From the NCBI RefSeq assembly GCF_902806455.1, contig NZ_CADCWQ010000001.1, forward strand, positions 1,240,001-1,304,000: DNA of 64,000 bases, read 5' to 3'. Position numbers and translations under genes: made by a program. The notes under the pieces were generated by a model. That model worked only from the letters and a program-made list of their open reading frames with translations. It did not search any database and was not told the origin of the DNA. This document shows, piece by piece, positions 18,548 through 27,686 of the stretch. The DNA is from Virgibacillus doumboii (GTDB taxonomy: Bacteria; Bacillota; Bacilli; Bacillales; Amphibacillaceae). Within the stretch, counting starts at the first letter, position 1, and the number at the start of each line of letters is the position of its first letter.

Positions 18548-19873
18548 ATGACAACTTACCATTTTATTGGTATAAAGGGGACCGGGATGAGCGCACTTGC
18601 ACAAATTCTTCATGATTCCGGGGAAAAAGTGCAAGGGTCTGATGTTGAAAAGCGCTTTTTCACACAAGAAGCATTAGAAGAGAAAAACATTCCAATATTC
18701 CCTTTTTCAGAAAGTAACATCAAAGACGATTACATCATAATTGCGGGTAATGCTTTTTCGGATGACCATACAGAAATTAAAGAAGCTAAAAAGCAAGGAC
18801 TGACTTTTTACAGATATCATGAATTTTTAGGTGAATGGCTAAAGCAATATACAAGTATCGCTGTAACTGGTGCGCACGGTAAAACGTCCACTACCGGACT
18901 GCTTGCGCATGTATTGAATGAGTCTTATCCCATTTCGTATCTGATCGGTGACGGTACCGGAAAAGGTCATGTGGACAGTAAGTATTTTGTCTTTGAAGCA
19001 TGTGAATATCGCCGTCATTTCTTAAGGTATGAACCAGATTATGCAATCATGACCAATATAGACTTTGATCACCCGGATTATTTTACAAGTATTGATGATG
19101 TATTTGATGCATTTCAATCAATGGCCGATCAGGTAAAAAAAGGAATAATTGCCTGTGGTGATGATGAGCAGCTGCAGCAAATACAGGCGAAGGTACCTGT
19201 TGTATATTATGGATTTGCAGATACAAATGACTTTCAGGCACAAAATGTAAAAGAAACAGCAAACGCTACTGTATTTGATGTTTTTGTACGTAATACGTTT
19301 TATGATACGTTTGAAATACCAATGTATGGTGACCATAACATTTTAAATGCTCTATCCGTTATTGCTATTTGTCACTATGAGGGTTTAAAAGTTGAAGAGA
19401 TTAAAACCCTATGCTCTTTTCAGGGTGTTAAGCGCAGATTCACTGAGAAAAAAATCGGTGACCAAATTCTGATTGATGATTATGCACACCATCCTAAAGA
19501 GATCACAGCAACGATTGATTCGGCACGAAAAAAATATCCGGATAAATCGGTTGTGGCCATTTTTCAGCCACACACATTTACAAGAACTAAAGCATTCTTA
19601 CAGGAATTTGCTGATAGTCTAAATCTGGCTGACAACGTTTATTTATGTGATATCTTCGGTTCAGCCAGGGAAGACAGTGGCAATCTGACAATACACGATT
19701 TACAGAAGCTTGTTGACAGCAGTTCCATTTTAGAGCTATCGGAAACTGAGGTGCTGCTCGAAGATTCGGATAGTGTGCTCATTTTCATGGGAGCGGGAGA
19801 TATCCAAAAGTTTCAGGAAGCTTATGAGGAACATATAGCCAGCATCAGAAATAAGAAATTGAAAAATGCTTAA
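18548..19873 (+). CDS. murC: UDP-N-acetylmuramate--L-alanine ligase MurC
   Basis: 441 residues of the Mur ligase family: [15 protein letters not shown] (UDP-binding N-domain), [15 protein letters not shown] (P-loop of the ATPase domain), YAHHPKEI and [12 protein letters not shown] in the C-domain. It adds the first alanine of the peptidoglycan stem peptide in the cytoplasm. ATG at 18548 is preceded by TTTGGAGGTTC. Position between sftA and ytxG equals B. subtilis. Only a weak hairpin follows the stop. Confidence 0.95.
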   Translation: MTTYHFIGIKGTGMSALAQILHDSGEKVQGSDVEKRFFTQEALEEKNIPIFPFSESNIKDDYIIIAGNAFSDDHTEIKEAKKQGLTFYRYHEFLGEWLKQYTSIAVTGAHGKTSTTGLLAHVLNESYPISYLIGDGTGKGHVDSKYFVFEACEYRRHFLRYEPDYAIMTNIDFDHPDYFTSIDDVFDAFQSMADQVKKGIIACGDDEQLQQIQAKVPVVYYGFADTNDFQAQNVKETANATVFDVFVRNTFYDTFEIPMYGDHNILNALSVIAICHYEGLKVEEIKTLCSFQGVKRRFTEKKIGDQILIDDYAHHPKEITATIDSARKKYPDKSVVAIFQPHTFTRTKAFLQEFADSLNLADNVYLCDIFGSAREDSGNLTIHDLQKLVDSSSILELSETEVLLEDSDSVLIFMGAGDIQKFQEAYEEHIASIRNKKLKNA

Positions 19874-20135
19874 TTGATAAAGGGGCCAGGAACTTTCCGG
19901 CTCTTTTCTTATAAGCAGGATTTTGAAACGTTTTTGTCGAAATTATTAGGAGAAACCGTTATAGTTAATAATAAGGGTGATATCATAAGGCGTGGTACAT
20001 ACTATGTTTAGATGGAATGAATCAGGGTATTATTTTTAGAATACACTTCTTTTGCCGGACATGCCTTTTGACTAATATATTCCTTTCCGAATCATTGCAA
20101 TTACCCGTTATTCAAACGAAGGAGCTGACCAAACA

Positions 20136-20543
20136 ATGGAGAATTTATTGTACATTGCTGCTATTATCGCCGCAGTTGCTTTTGCAGTACTTGTAATTTA
20201 TCTGGTTATGACCTTAAAAGCTTCACGTCGCACATTAAATAATGTGTCAGGCACAATTGAGAATCTTGAAAAACAAATGCAGGGCATAACCTCGGAGACA
20301 ACTGATCTGCTCAACAAAACGAACAAACTTGCTGATGACGTTAACCAGAAATCGGATAAACTGAATGGTTTATTTGAAGGGGTTAAAGGTGTTGGGGAAA
20401 CTGTTAATGATTTTAACAGTTCACTACGGAAATTATCCAACAGTATTTCGAATGCTGCCTCACAAAACCAGGAAAAGGTATCTGAAGTACTAAATTGGGG
20501 AAACAAAATAGTAGAATTTGTAAAGAATAAAAAAAATAAATAG
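20136..20543 (+). CDS. ytxG: YtxG (DUF948) general-stress membrane protein
   Basis: 135 residues: one N-terminal transmembrane segment (residues 4-27) followed by a coiled-coil-like region (KQMQGITSETTDLLNKTNKL) ending in a basic tail, the DUF948 layout. In B. subtilis ytxG-ytxH belong to the sigma-B and sigma-H regulated stress genes. GTTTTTG-N12-GGAGAA near 19930 could be a sigma-B-like promoter but is a poor match. ATG at 20136 has AAGGAGCTGACCAAAC upstream. It is 25 bp from ytxH. Confidence 0.82.
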   Translation: MENLLYIAAIIAAVAFAVLVIYLVMTLKASRRTLNNVSGTIENLEKQMQGITSETTDLLNKTNKLADDVNQKSDKLNGLFEGVKGVGETVNDFNSSLRKLSNSISNAASQNQEKVSEVLNWGNKIVEFVKNKKNK

Positions 20544-20568
20544 TTAAATTTAAAGAGGAGGAATTAAA

Positions 20569-20982
20569 ATGTCAGATAACAACAATAACAACATTAACAC
20601 AAAGGATTTTATGATCGGAACATTAATTGGCGCAATGGTTGGTGCCGCGTCTGCTTTATTACTCGCACCCAGATCAGGGAAGGAACTGAGGGGTAATCTT
20701 AATGATGGCGCATCTCAACTGAAATACCGTGCCAGTGACTGGAAAGACGTCGCATATGAAAAAGGATCAGAATGGAAGGGTAAAGCTTATGATAAAGGTT
20801 CTGAGCTGAAAACGAAAGCTGCTGATTCCACATCAAAACTGTCACAAAAGACACAGGAATTTACGAAAAATGTACAAGACAAATGGAATGGCCGAAAAAA
20901 TAAAGAACAAGAAGCGGAAGAGGCAGCAGAGGAAGTTGCAGAAGCTGTTGAAGAAGCAGCGGTAGAAGTTGAAAGTAAATAA
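20569..20982 (+). CDS. ytxH: YtxH-family protein
   Basis: 137 residues. The N-terminal segment KDFMIGTLIGAMVGAASALLLAP is the glycine-zipper-like membrane segment of the YtxH family, followed by RSGKELRGNL. The middle holds short repeats of the type YxKGSExK (EKGSEWKGKAYDKGSELKTK), and the tail is Glu/Ala rich. The function is general stress related and not defined. B. subtilis continues with ytxJ, which is absent here. Confidence 0.82.
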   Translation: MSDNNNNNINTKDFMIGTLIGAMVGAASALLLAPRSGKELRGNLNDGASQLKYRASDWKDVAYEKGSEWKGKAYDKGSELKTKAADSTSKLSQKTQEFTKNVQDKWNGRKNKEQEAEEAAEEVAEAVEEAAVEVESK

Positions 20983-20994
20983 GTAATCTAAAAA

Positions 20995-21235
20995 GTGGCT
21001 GGAACACAACAAAAAAGTGTTACCAAAAGACGAACAACACATGGAAGCAGCGGAGGGAATATACGTAGACTCCTGGGGGAGGAAAGGCATCGGTGAGTCT
21101 CTGAAGTGCGCTAGCACAAGGAGGCTCACCAGCCGCCCCCGGAAAGCGAAGTATATTCCCGGAGCGGTTTTGTGCATTATTTCCAATATGTTCGGGTTTT
21201 GTTATTGATAAAACACTTTTGTCCCAGCCTCTTTT
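20995..21235. repeat. Terminator-like repeat R1 (about 240 bp, forward copy)
   Basis: It starts with GTGGCTGGAACACAACAAAA and ends in AACACTTTTGTCCCAGCC followed by TCTTTT, so the ends are inverted repeats. Inside, CGGAGGGAATATACGTAGAC faces AAGCGAAGTATATTCCCGGA, with a core GGTGAG...CTCACC and GTGCGCTAGCAC. A reverse-complement copy lies at 27417-27681. It sits between the convergent ytxH and FtsA-like genes and probably terminates both. Confidence 0.8.
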
Positions 21236-23375
21236 ACATTTGCTTTTCACCCCACTCCAACCGCAATTTGTCACCATGTTCAATAGTTTCATAGAAAGTT
21301 GTTTTTTGATTATTTTTATATAGCTGAAAATCGCCGGTAGCATATGTCATATCAACATCAACATACCTGAAAATATCCTGAAAAATAAAAGGCTCCACTT
21401 TCTTATCGCGTATTTCCAGATAATCATTGAACTGTAATGGAGTATCTTCAGTTAACTCTGCCTGATTACGTGTGACAGTTAACAGTTGTTGCTTTAATAG
21501 CACAGGTTTTTCATTATACGTAACGCGAATCGCATTCCAGTATTGTTTGTCCAATTGTTCCAATACATCGTGCACAGTAGGATTCTGCGCAGCTGTAATG
21601 GTTAAACGGTCATTTTGTTTTAAATGGTGTTCAGGATGGGCTTTGTGGCCGTTTAAATAGATATATGCTTCTCCTTTGTTAATGGGGACTTCATGATTGT
21701 TGACGTATATAATAAATGGTTTAGTGGATTTCATTCTTTCCGTGCTTTCGGACGCTAAAAAATCCTCTATCGTATTTACCTGTTTCATGACAATATCATC
21801 ATTATCCTGGATAAGATAAGTTTTTGGTTTTATATGACCATTCACATAAAATACAGTGCTGAGTTCAGTAATTTTGTCATTAAAATAAATAGAGGTTGAT
21901 GCCCCTTCACCGAACAGCTCTTCAACCGTTACACGAGGCTCTTTTCCATTATTACCTTTTTCAATTGTAATTTCATCACCATCATGAATGAGCGTATCAA
22001 CGGTTGTATCTTCATTGTTCAGACGTATACCTGGAGGGTGTCCATATTCCCCGGGCAAGGTTATTTCATTTCCATTTACAGTAACAATTGAAGCTGCTCC
22101 AGGCTTTCCATAAAGTTTTTTCAAATCAATTCCTGCTTGAACAAGACAGTCCCCAATTGTTAATACTTTCATTTCAAACATTCGAACCATTCTGTCGTTT
22201 ACCTTTACACTAACATAGTGAACCGGATTTTGCTTTGATGCGATGGCAATACCGATAGGGGTTACAAAGTCAGGACCCGCAGGCAGTTGTTCTGTTTTTG
22301 TAAGGTTCTGTATTGCATCAATTCCTCGTAAGGCAACACGATTCTCCGGAAGCTGCAATTTGGCTGCCAGTGCACGGCTGATTTCAGGTGTCAGGCTTCC
22401 GCCGCCAATTAGCATTACTGCCTTTGGCGGCCTGGAATTCAATTCAAGAATCTCTGCAGCTATCGAACCAGCCAGTTTATCAATGTTTTCTTTTATATCC
22501 TCTACCAATGTTTCATAGTGAATAGTTGATTCAAATCCTAAAATATCCTTAAAAACATCACTGCCATTAGTGACAATATTTCTTTTTGTTTGTTCAGCAA
22601 TAGGAAAATCCAGCAGATATTGGTCACTGATTGCTTCTGTAATTTCGTCTCCGGCTGCAGGTACCATCCCATAAGCAACAACTGTGCCTTTATCGGTAAT
22701 GGCGATATCACTTGTACCAGCACCAATATCAACTAAAGCAACATTTAAACGCCGCATTGACTCGGGAATCAATACATCAATAGCTGCAATTGGTTCCAGT
22801 GTCAGAGCTTCCATTTCCAGGTTCGTATGTCCTAACGCGGCCAATAAAGACTCCACGACCACTTTCGGTAAAAAGGTTGCAATAATTTCAACGGCAGTTT
22901 CATTACCACTCTGTTCAATTAATGAACCGATCTGTTCGCCATCAAGTGTATATTGCAGTACAGAATAGCCAACACAATAATAATTGGCATATGTGTTATC
23001 ACTTTCCATTGATGCCAGTTTTGCCTGAGCAGCCTGAACCGCACTTAGTTCCAAATGTTTAATCGTTTCGTTGTCGGTAATAGGATGCTGACCAAGCTGG
23101 ATTATTGCTTCAGCCTGTACTGTCTTAAGGGCACGGCCTGCAGCGGCAACAGAAACTTTATCCAACTTCCCGTGCCGTTTTTCCAATTCTTCCTTAACAT
23201 CCTTAATGACCTCAGCTACGGCTATAACATTATGTATTTGGCCATCACGCATGGACCTTTCCTTATGTTCTTTTAAATAGTAATCTATGACGGTAAAATT
23301 ATTATTCTCTTTTTCCAATAGAATACCGGTTACCGATCGCGTACCGATATCAAGCGCAAAAATACGTTCATCCAT
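21234..23375 (-). CDS. FtsA/PilM-like actin-family ATPase fused to repeated C-terminal modules
   Basis: 713 residues. Residues 1-380 are an FtsA-type actin ATPase: ALDIGTRSVTGIL (phosphate 1, residue 7), an SHS2-like insert VSVAAAGRALKTVQAEA (75-91), ALVDIGAGTSDIAI (phosphate 2, 213-226) and VMLIGGGSLTPEI (adenosine motif, 320-332). Residues 400-713 contain about five related modules of roughly 60 residues, each with an NG-type turn and ending in a D-x-[ILV] strand: GDEITI (466), NDDIVM (525), NDRLTI (588), NDYLEI (650), GDKLRL (701), several preceded by TVEELF/TIEDFL/TVHDVL. This resembles beta-grasp (ThiS-like) repeats. No membrane segment. The gene is divergent from aroA. Its role is unknown, probably division, pilus or envelope related. 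Confidence 0.7.
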   Translation of the reverse strand: MDERIFALDIGTRSVTGILLEKENNNFTVIDYYLKEHKERSMRDGQIHNVIAVAEVIKDVKEELEKRHGKLDKVSVAAAGRALKTVQAEAIIQLGQHPITDNETIKHLELSAVQAAQAKLASMESDNTYANYYCVGYSVLQYTLDGEQIGSLIEQSGNETAVEIIATFLPKVVVESLLAALGHTNLEMEALTLEPIAAIDVLIPESMRRLNVALVDIGAGTSDIAITDKGTVVAYGMVPAAGDEITEAISDQYLLDFPIAEQTKRNIVTNGSDVFKDILGFESTIHYETLVEDIKENIDKLAGSIAAEILELNSRPPKAVMLIGGGSLTPEISRALAAKLQLPENRVALRGIDAIQNLTKTEQLPAGPDFVTPIGIAIASKQNPVHYVSVKVNDRMVRMFEMKVLTIGDCLVQAGIDLKKLYGKPGAASIVTVNGNEITLPGEYGHPPGIRLNNEDTTVDTLIHDGDEITIEKGNNGKEPRVTVEELFGEGASTSIYFNDKITELSTVFYVNGHIKPKTYLIQDNDDIVMKQVNTIEDFLASESTERMKSTKPFIIYVNNHEVPINKGEAYIYLNGHKAHPEHHLKQNDRLTITAAQNPTVHDVLEQLDKQYWNAIRVTYNEKPVLLKQQLLTVTRNQAELTEDTPLQFNDYLEIRDKKVEPFIFQDIFRYVDVDMTYATGDFQLYKNNQKTTFYETIEHGDKLRLEWGEKQM

Positions 23376-23438
23376 ACTGCATTATTCCTTTCCTGGTAAT
23401 ATGCTGAAGAAAAATATTAATAAAATAGTAACTAGGTA

Positions 23439-23474
23439 ATGACAAAAGTAGGACTTTTCGATATAATTAGTCCT
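23439..23474 (+). promoter_or_regulatory. aroA promoter with overlapping inverted repeat
   Basis: ATGACA (23439-23444), a 17-bp spacer and TATAAT (23462-23467) form a good sigma-A promoter. AGGACT (23450-23455) and AGTCCT (23469-23474) are perfect inverted half-sites flanking the -10 box, as an operator would be. Confidence 0.6.
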
Positions 23475-23535
23475 AATTATTAAAATGTACCATATTTTCA
23501 AAAGAGAATAAACTGTGTTCAGGAGGGGTATACAA

Positions 23536-24609
23536 ATGAGTCAAAATGAATTGGAAATACTACGCCAACAATTAGATGAAGTAAATATGGATATGCTGGA
23601 ATTAATCAGTAAACGTGGTGAAATTGCTCAGCAGATTGGTAAAGTCAAAAACAAACAGAGCATCAAGCGTTTTGATCCGGTTCGTGAGCGGAAAATGCTT
23701 GATGAACTAACAGCGAAAAATGATGGACCATTTGAAAATTCCACGATTGAACACATTTTTAAGGAAATTTTTAAAGCTGCATTGGAATTACAGGTGGATG
23801 ATCATCGAAAAGCATTACTTGTTTCCCGGAAAAAGAAACCTGAAGATACCGTTATCGATATTAAAGGGGAAAAAATCGGTGATGGAAATACGCAATTTGT
23901 AATGGGACCATGTTCAGTCGAGAGCTATGATCAAGTTGCCCAGGTAGCAAAGGCGGTTAAAAGTAAGGGGATCAAGCTGTTACGTGGAGGCGCGTTTAAA
24001 CCTAGAACCTCACCATATGATTTTCAGGGGCTTGGTTTGGAAGGACTGGAAATTTTGAAGCGGGTTGCGGATGAGTATGATCTGGCAGTTGTCAGTGAAA
24101 TCGTAAATCCGGCACACGTTGAAAAAGCCGTTGATTATGTTGATGTTATTCAGATTGGTGCCCGTAACATGCAAAACTTTGAATTATTGAAAGCAGCAGG
24201 TGAAGTTGATAAACCGGTTCTATTGAAACGCGGGCTGTCAGCAACCATTTCTGAGTTTATTAATGCAGCAGAATATATTATTTCAAGAGGCAATGGTAAT
24301 ATTATCCTGTGTGAACGTGGTATCAGGACCTACGAAAAAGCAACCAGAAATACGCTGGATATATCAGCAGTACCAATTTTAAAACAGGAAACGCATTTAC
24401 CTGTAATGGTCGATGTAACACACTCAACAGGTCGACGTGATTTATTACTGCCAGCAGCCAAAGCAGGGTTGGCAATCGGTGCTGATGGAATCATGGCAGA
24501 AGTTCATCCGGATCCGGCAGTAGCATTGTCAGATGCGGCTCAGCAGATGGATCTGCCAATGTTTGATACGTTCATGAATGAACTTGAAGCATTTTCAAAC
24601 CGTAAATAG
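23536..24609 (+). CDS. aroA: Bifunctional DAHP synthase / chorismate mutase AroA
   Basis: 357 residues. Residues 1-90 are an AroQ-type chorismate mutase domain ([20 protein letters not shown]), and the rest is DAHP synthase: [47 protein letters not shown] and [15 protein letters not shown]. It condenses PEP with erythrose 4-phosphate, the first shikimate step. In B. subtilis the mutase domain senses chorismate/prephenate. A GTG at 23515 is open, but ATG at 23536 lies 7 bp after AGGAGGGG. It is upstream of ccpA as in B. subtilis. Confidence 0.95.
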   Translation: MSQNELEILRQQLDEVNMDMLELISKRGEIAQQIGKVKNKQSIKRFDPVRERKMLDELTAKNDGPFENSTIEHIFKEIFKAALELQVDDHRKALLVSRKKKPEDTVIDIKGEKIGDGNTQFVMGPCSVESYDQVAQVAKAVKSKGIKLLRGGAFKPRTSPYDFQGLGLEGLEILKRVADEYDLAVVSEIVNPAHVEKAVDYVDVIQIGARNMQNFELLKAAGEVDKPVLLKRGLSATISEFINAAEYIISRGNGNIILCERGIRTYEKATRNTLDISAVPILKQETHLPVMVDVTHSTGRRDLLLPAAKAGLAIGADGIMAEVHPDPAVALSDAAQQMDLPMFDTFMNELEAFSNRK

Positions 24610-24615
24610 TTTCTT

Positions 24616-24645
24616 AAGGCTGGTCACATGCTGATCAGCCTTTTG
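24616..24645 (+). terminator. Terminator between aroA and ccpA
   Basis: Stem AAGGCTGGTCA / TGATCAGCCTT (one G-T pair) and TTTT tail. Confidence 0.75.
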
Positions 24646-24741
24646 TGTATTCTAAAGCTTTCTTTTGTAATTTTTTTCATGGTAGAGTATTATATATGCA
24701 AAAGCAAACGTATTGGAACAAAACTAGGAGGTAGAAAAAGC

Positions 24742-25737
24742 ATGAATGTAACAATATATGATGTTGCACGCGAAGCAAATGTGTCCATGGCAACAGTTTC
24801 ACGTGTTGTTAATGGAAATCCGAATGTAAAACCGGTTACTCGTAAAAAAGTATTGAATACGATTGAACAATTAGGTTATCGTCCAAATGCGGTTGCACGT
24901 GGGCTGGCAAGCAAAAAAACAACAACGGTAGGTGCAATCATTCCTGATATCTCCAGTATCTTTTTTGCTGAGCTTGCGAGAGGTATCGAGGATATTGCCA
25001 CGATGTACAAGTACAATATTATCCTGAGCAACTCTGATCAAAATAAGGACAAGGAACTTCAACTGATTAATACGATGCTGGAAAAACAAGTGGATGGTAT
25101 TCTGTTTATGGGTGGAAATGTTTCTGATGAGCACGTGGATCAATTCAAAAGTTCGTCGATCCCCGTTGTATTAGCCGCAACATATGACGAAACAAATACA
25201 ATCCCATCGGTAAATATTGATTATGAAGAAGCAGCATTTGAAGCAACATCATTCCTGCTTGAAAAAGGAAACGAGAATATAGCATTTATTTCAGGACAGG
25301 ATGATACACTGATTAATCAGCAGAAATACAATGGCTATTTACGTGCACTCAATGGAAAGTCAGTGAATATCAATGATGAATATATTTTAAAAGGTGATTA
25401 TTCCTATGATTCCGGACACGAAGCTGTTGAACAGTTGTTAGCGTTAAATAACCGGCCCACAGCAGTATTTGTAGCTTCCGACGAGATGGCATTAGGTGTG
25501 ATCCATGGTGCACAGGATAAAGGATATCAGGTTCCAGGTGACCTTGAAGTATTTGGTTTTGATAACACAAGACTTGCCACAATGGTACGACCTACGCTAT
25601 CGACAATCGTTCAGCCGATGTATGATATCGGAGCCGTTGCTATGCGTCTGTTGACAAAATATATGAATAAAGAAGAAGTCGATGAGAAAAAAGTCGTCTT
25701 GCCACATCGAATTGTTGAAAGAAGCTCAACAAAATAA
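24742..25737 (+). CDS. ccpA: Catabolite control protein CcpA (LacI family)
   Basis: 331 residues. N-terminal Lac[24 protein letters not shown] with the hinge helix [14 protein letters not shown], then a periplasmic-binding-like core with the CcpA-type [17 protein letters not shown]. It binds cre sites with HPr-Ser-P to control carbon metabolism. A longer frame upstream (from 24628) is an artefact. ATG at 24742 follows TAGGAGGTAGAAAAAGC. It is followed by motP-motS as in B. subtilis, where the three genes are partly co-transcribed. Confidence 0.95.
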   Translation: MNVTIYDVAREANVSMATVSRVVNGNPNVKPVTRKKVLNTIEQLGYRPNAVARGLASKKTTTVGAIIPDISSIFFAELARGIEDIATMYKYNIILSNSDQNKDKELQLINTMLEKQVDGILFMGGNVSDEHVDQFKSSSIPVVLAATYDETNTIPSVNIDYEEAAFEATSFLLEKGNENIAFISGQDDTLINQQKYNGYLRALNGKSVNINDEYILKGDYSYDSGHEAVEQLLALNNRPTAVFVASDEMALGVIHGAQDKGYQVPGDLEVFGFDNTRLATMVRPTLSTIVQPMYDIGAVAMRLLTKYMNKEEVDEKKVVLPHRIVERSSTK

Positions 25738-25802
25738 AAATTTTGCCGATATAAGTAATAAGCCAAAACGGTTTATTCAACATGCTTTTAGGGAGCGAGA
25801 TT

Positions 25803-26624
25803 ATGAGAAAAAGAGATATTTTAACTCCAATCGGCATTACATTGGGATTTATTATGATAATGATGGCCATTCTTTCCAAGGGAGGCACAGAAGGAGTAAC
25901 TTCTTTTCTTGATATCGCCTCGATATTTATCGTAATTGGAGGTTTGTTTGCCTCATTATTCATTAACTTTAAAATGGCACAGATTAAGCTCACCAGTAAA
26001 GTAATGAAAGAGGCTTTTCACCAAAATGATCAGCGGCTTCCTGAGCTAATTGAATTATTCATTCGTTTGTCTGAACGGGCGAGAAGAGAAGGTCTTTTAG
26101 CGCTGGAGAATGAGCTTGATGAAGTTGATGATGTATTTATAAAAAAGGGCGTCATGCTGGCGGTCGATGGTATTGAACCGGAAGTCATCAATGATATTAT
26201 GAATGCAGAAATTACTGCTATGGAAGAGCGTCACTATAAAGGCCGTGCAATCATTGAAAAAGCCGGTGAATACGCACCAGCCTGGGGAATGATAGGTACA
26301 CTTGTTGGACTTGTTCTAATGCTTAATAGTTTAACAGACCCTTCAACATTAGGCCCAAATATGGCTGTTGCACTTTTAACAACCCTTTATGGTACGGTTC
26401 TTGCTAATCTGGTATTTATCCCTATGGCCAACAAACTGGAATCGAAAACGGAAGAGGAAATGTTTATTAAGCAGATTATTATCGAAGGTGTCATCGGGGT
26501 TCAGTCAGGACAAAACCCACGGATTCTTGAAGAAAAACTAAGCGCATTTCTTTCCAACGAAACGAAAAGTAAAGAAGATGAAGAAGAATCTGCTTTCGCG
26601 GGAGAGAGCGTAAATGAAGCGTAG
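25803..26624 (+). CDS. motP: Flagellar stator protein MotP (sodium type)
   Basis: 273 residues of the MotA/TolQ/ExbB family with four hydrophobic segments (about 8-25, 33-51, 160-180 and 190-210); residues EYAPAWGMIGTLVGLVLML carry the conserved Pro and ion-path segment. The ccpA-proximal location marks it as MotP rather than MotA. With MotS it forms a Na+-driven stator. ATG at 25803 has AGGGAGCGAGATT upstream; an ATG seven codons earlier lacks one. It overlaps motS by 11 bp. Confidence 0.9.
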   Translation: MRKRDILTPIGITLGFIMIMMAILSKGGTEGVTSFLDIASIFIVIGGLFASLFINFKMAQIKLTSKVMKEAFHQNDQRLPELIELFIRLSERARREGLLALENELDEVDDVFIKKGVMLAVDGIEPEVINDIMNAEITAMEERHYKGRAIIEKAGEYAPAWGMIGTLVGLVLMLNSLTDPSTLGPNMAVALLTTLYGTVLANLVFIPMANKLESKTEEEMFIKQIIIEGVIGVQSGQNPRILEEKLSAFLSNETKSKEDEEESAFAGESVNEA

Positions 26625-27411
26625 AAATGCGAGAAAAAACAGCAAGTCAGGTGCACCAAAGTGGATGGTTACATATTCGGACATGGTAACACTGATTCTG
26701 GTATTTTTTATTCTTTTATTTTCCATGTCGCAAATTGATTTGGTGAAATTCGAGGCTATTTCTGAGTCGTTCAGAAACAGGATGATATTTGACTTTTATC
26801 CATCACCTGTACCTATGGATAATCCAACAGAAAATACGAGTGATCAGGAAAGCGGTAAAAACTCAAATGAATTTGAAAATCCGACACAACTGGAAAATAT
26901 AAATGACCGTGATGACAAAACTGCTGAGGAAAAAGAAGATTCCCTGAATAAATTGATGAACGATGTAAATCAATATTTAAACAGCAATAATTTAAATAAT
27001 GTGGTATCAGCAAGCAGAACGGAACGGGGAGTCGTACTTGTTTTGCAGGAGAGTATTTTATTTGATACCGGTGAAGCAGAAATCCTTGATTCCGGAAAAC
27101 CATTTCTGGATAAAATCGGAAAGCTGCTCACAAAAATTCCCAATCCGGTAAAAGTTGAAGGTCACACGGATAATCGGCCTATTTCAAGTTTTCGTTATCC
27201 CTCAAACTGGGAACTTTCAGGAGCTCGCGCAAGCAGTGTTATCAGGTACTTAATCGCTGAAAACGATTTTGACGAAACACGATTTACTTCGGTTGGATAT
27301 GGAGATACAAGGCCAATAGTACCCAACACTTCTGAGGCCAATTGGCGCAAAAATAGACGTGTCGAAATGGTAATTCTTGAAAGGCCTGAAACAAACAATA
27401 ATAATGAATAA
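26614..27411 (+). CDS. motS: Flagellar stator protein MotS (sodium type)
   Basis: 265 residues: a short basic N-terminus, one membrane segment (19-40) that contains the proton/sodium-binding Asp (YSDMVTLIL, Asp23), an acidic linker of about 75 residues (SDQESGKNSNEFENP region) and a C-terminal OmpA-like peptidoglycan-binding domain with VEGHTDNRPISS and NWRKNRRVEMVIL. It anchors the stator to the cell wall. It overlaps motP. The terminator-like repeat R2 follows directly. Confidence 0.92.
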   Translation: MKRRNARKNSKSGAPKWMVTYSDMVTLILVFFILLFSMSQIDLVKFEAISESFRNRMIFDFYPSPVPMDNPTENTSDQESGKNSNEFENPTQLENINDRDDKTAEEKEDSLNKLMNDVNQYLNSNNLNNVVSASRTERGVVLVLQESILFDTGEAEILDSGKPFLDKIGKLLTKIPNPVKVEGHTDNRPISSFRYPSNWELSGARASSVIRYLIAENDFDETRFTSVGYGDTRPIVPNTSEANWRKNRRVEMVILERPETNNNNE

Positions 27412-27416
27412 AAGTA

Positions 27417-27681
27417 AAAGTTGGGACAAAAGTGTTTTATCAATAACAAAATCCGAACATATTGGAAATGGTGCATAAAACCGCTCCGGGAATATACTTC
27501 GCTTTCACACCTCCGGGTACCAAGGCGACATCTGCTCAAAAAGTACGTTTTCGCAGTGTCTTCTTAGCCGGGGCGGCTGGTGAGCCTTTCCTCCCCCAGG
27601 AGTCTACGTATATTCCCTCCGCTATTTCCATGCATTGTTCGTCTTTTGGCAACACTTTTTTGTTTTGTCCCAGCCTCTTTT
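27417..27681. repeat. Terminator-like repeat R2 (reverse-complement copy of R1)
   Basis: The outer about 90 bp on each side are nearly identical to R1 in inverted orientation (for example AAAACCGCTCCGGGAATATA and CCCCAGGAGTCTACGTATAT). The middle differs: R2 has about 75 bp (TCAAAAAGTACGTTTTCGCA region) not found in R1. It lies between the convergent motS and acuC. R1 and R2 bracket about 6.2 kb. Confidence 0.8.
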
Positions 27682-27686
27682 AACTG

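Noticed and set aside
19876-19920. Terminator after murC
   Set aside because: GGGGCC...GGCTC pairing is short and imperfect, so it was not listed as a feature.
21017-21343. Open frames across R1 and the FtsA-like 3' end
   Set aside because: Repeat-derived, without start signals; the convergent repeat explains the sequence.
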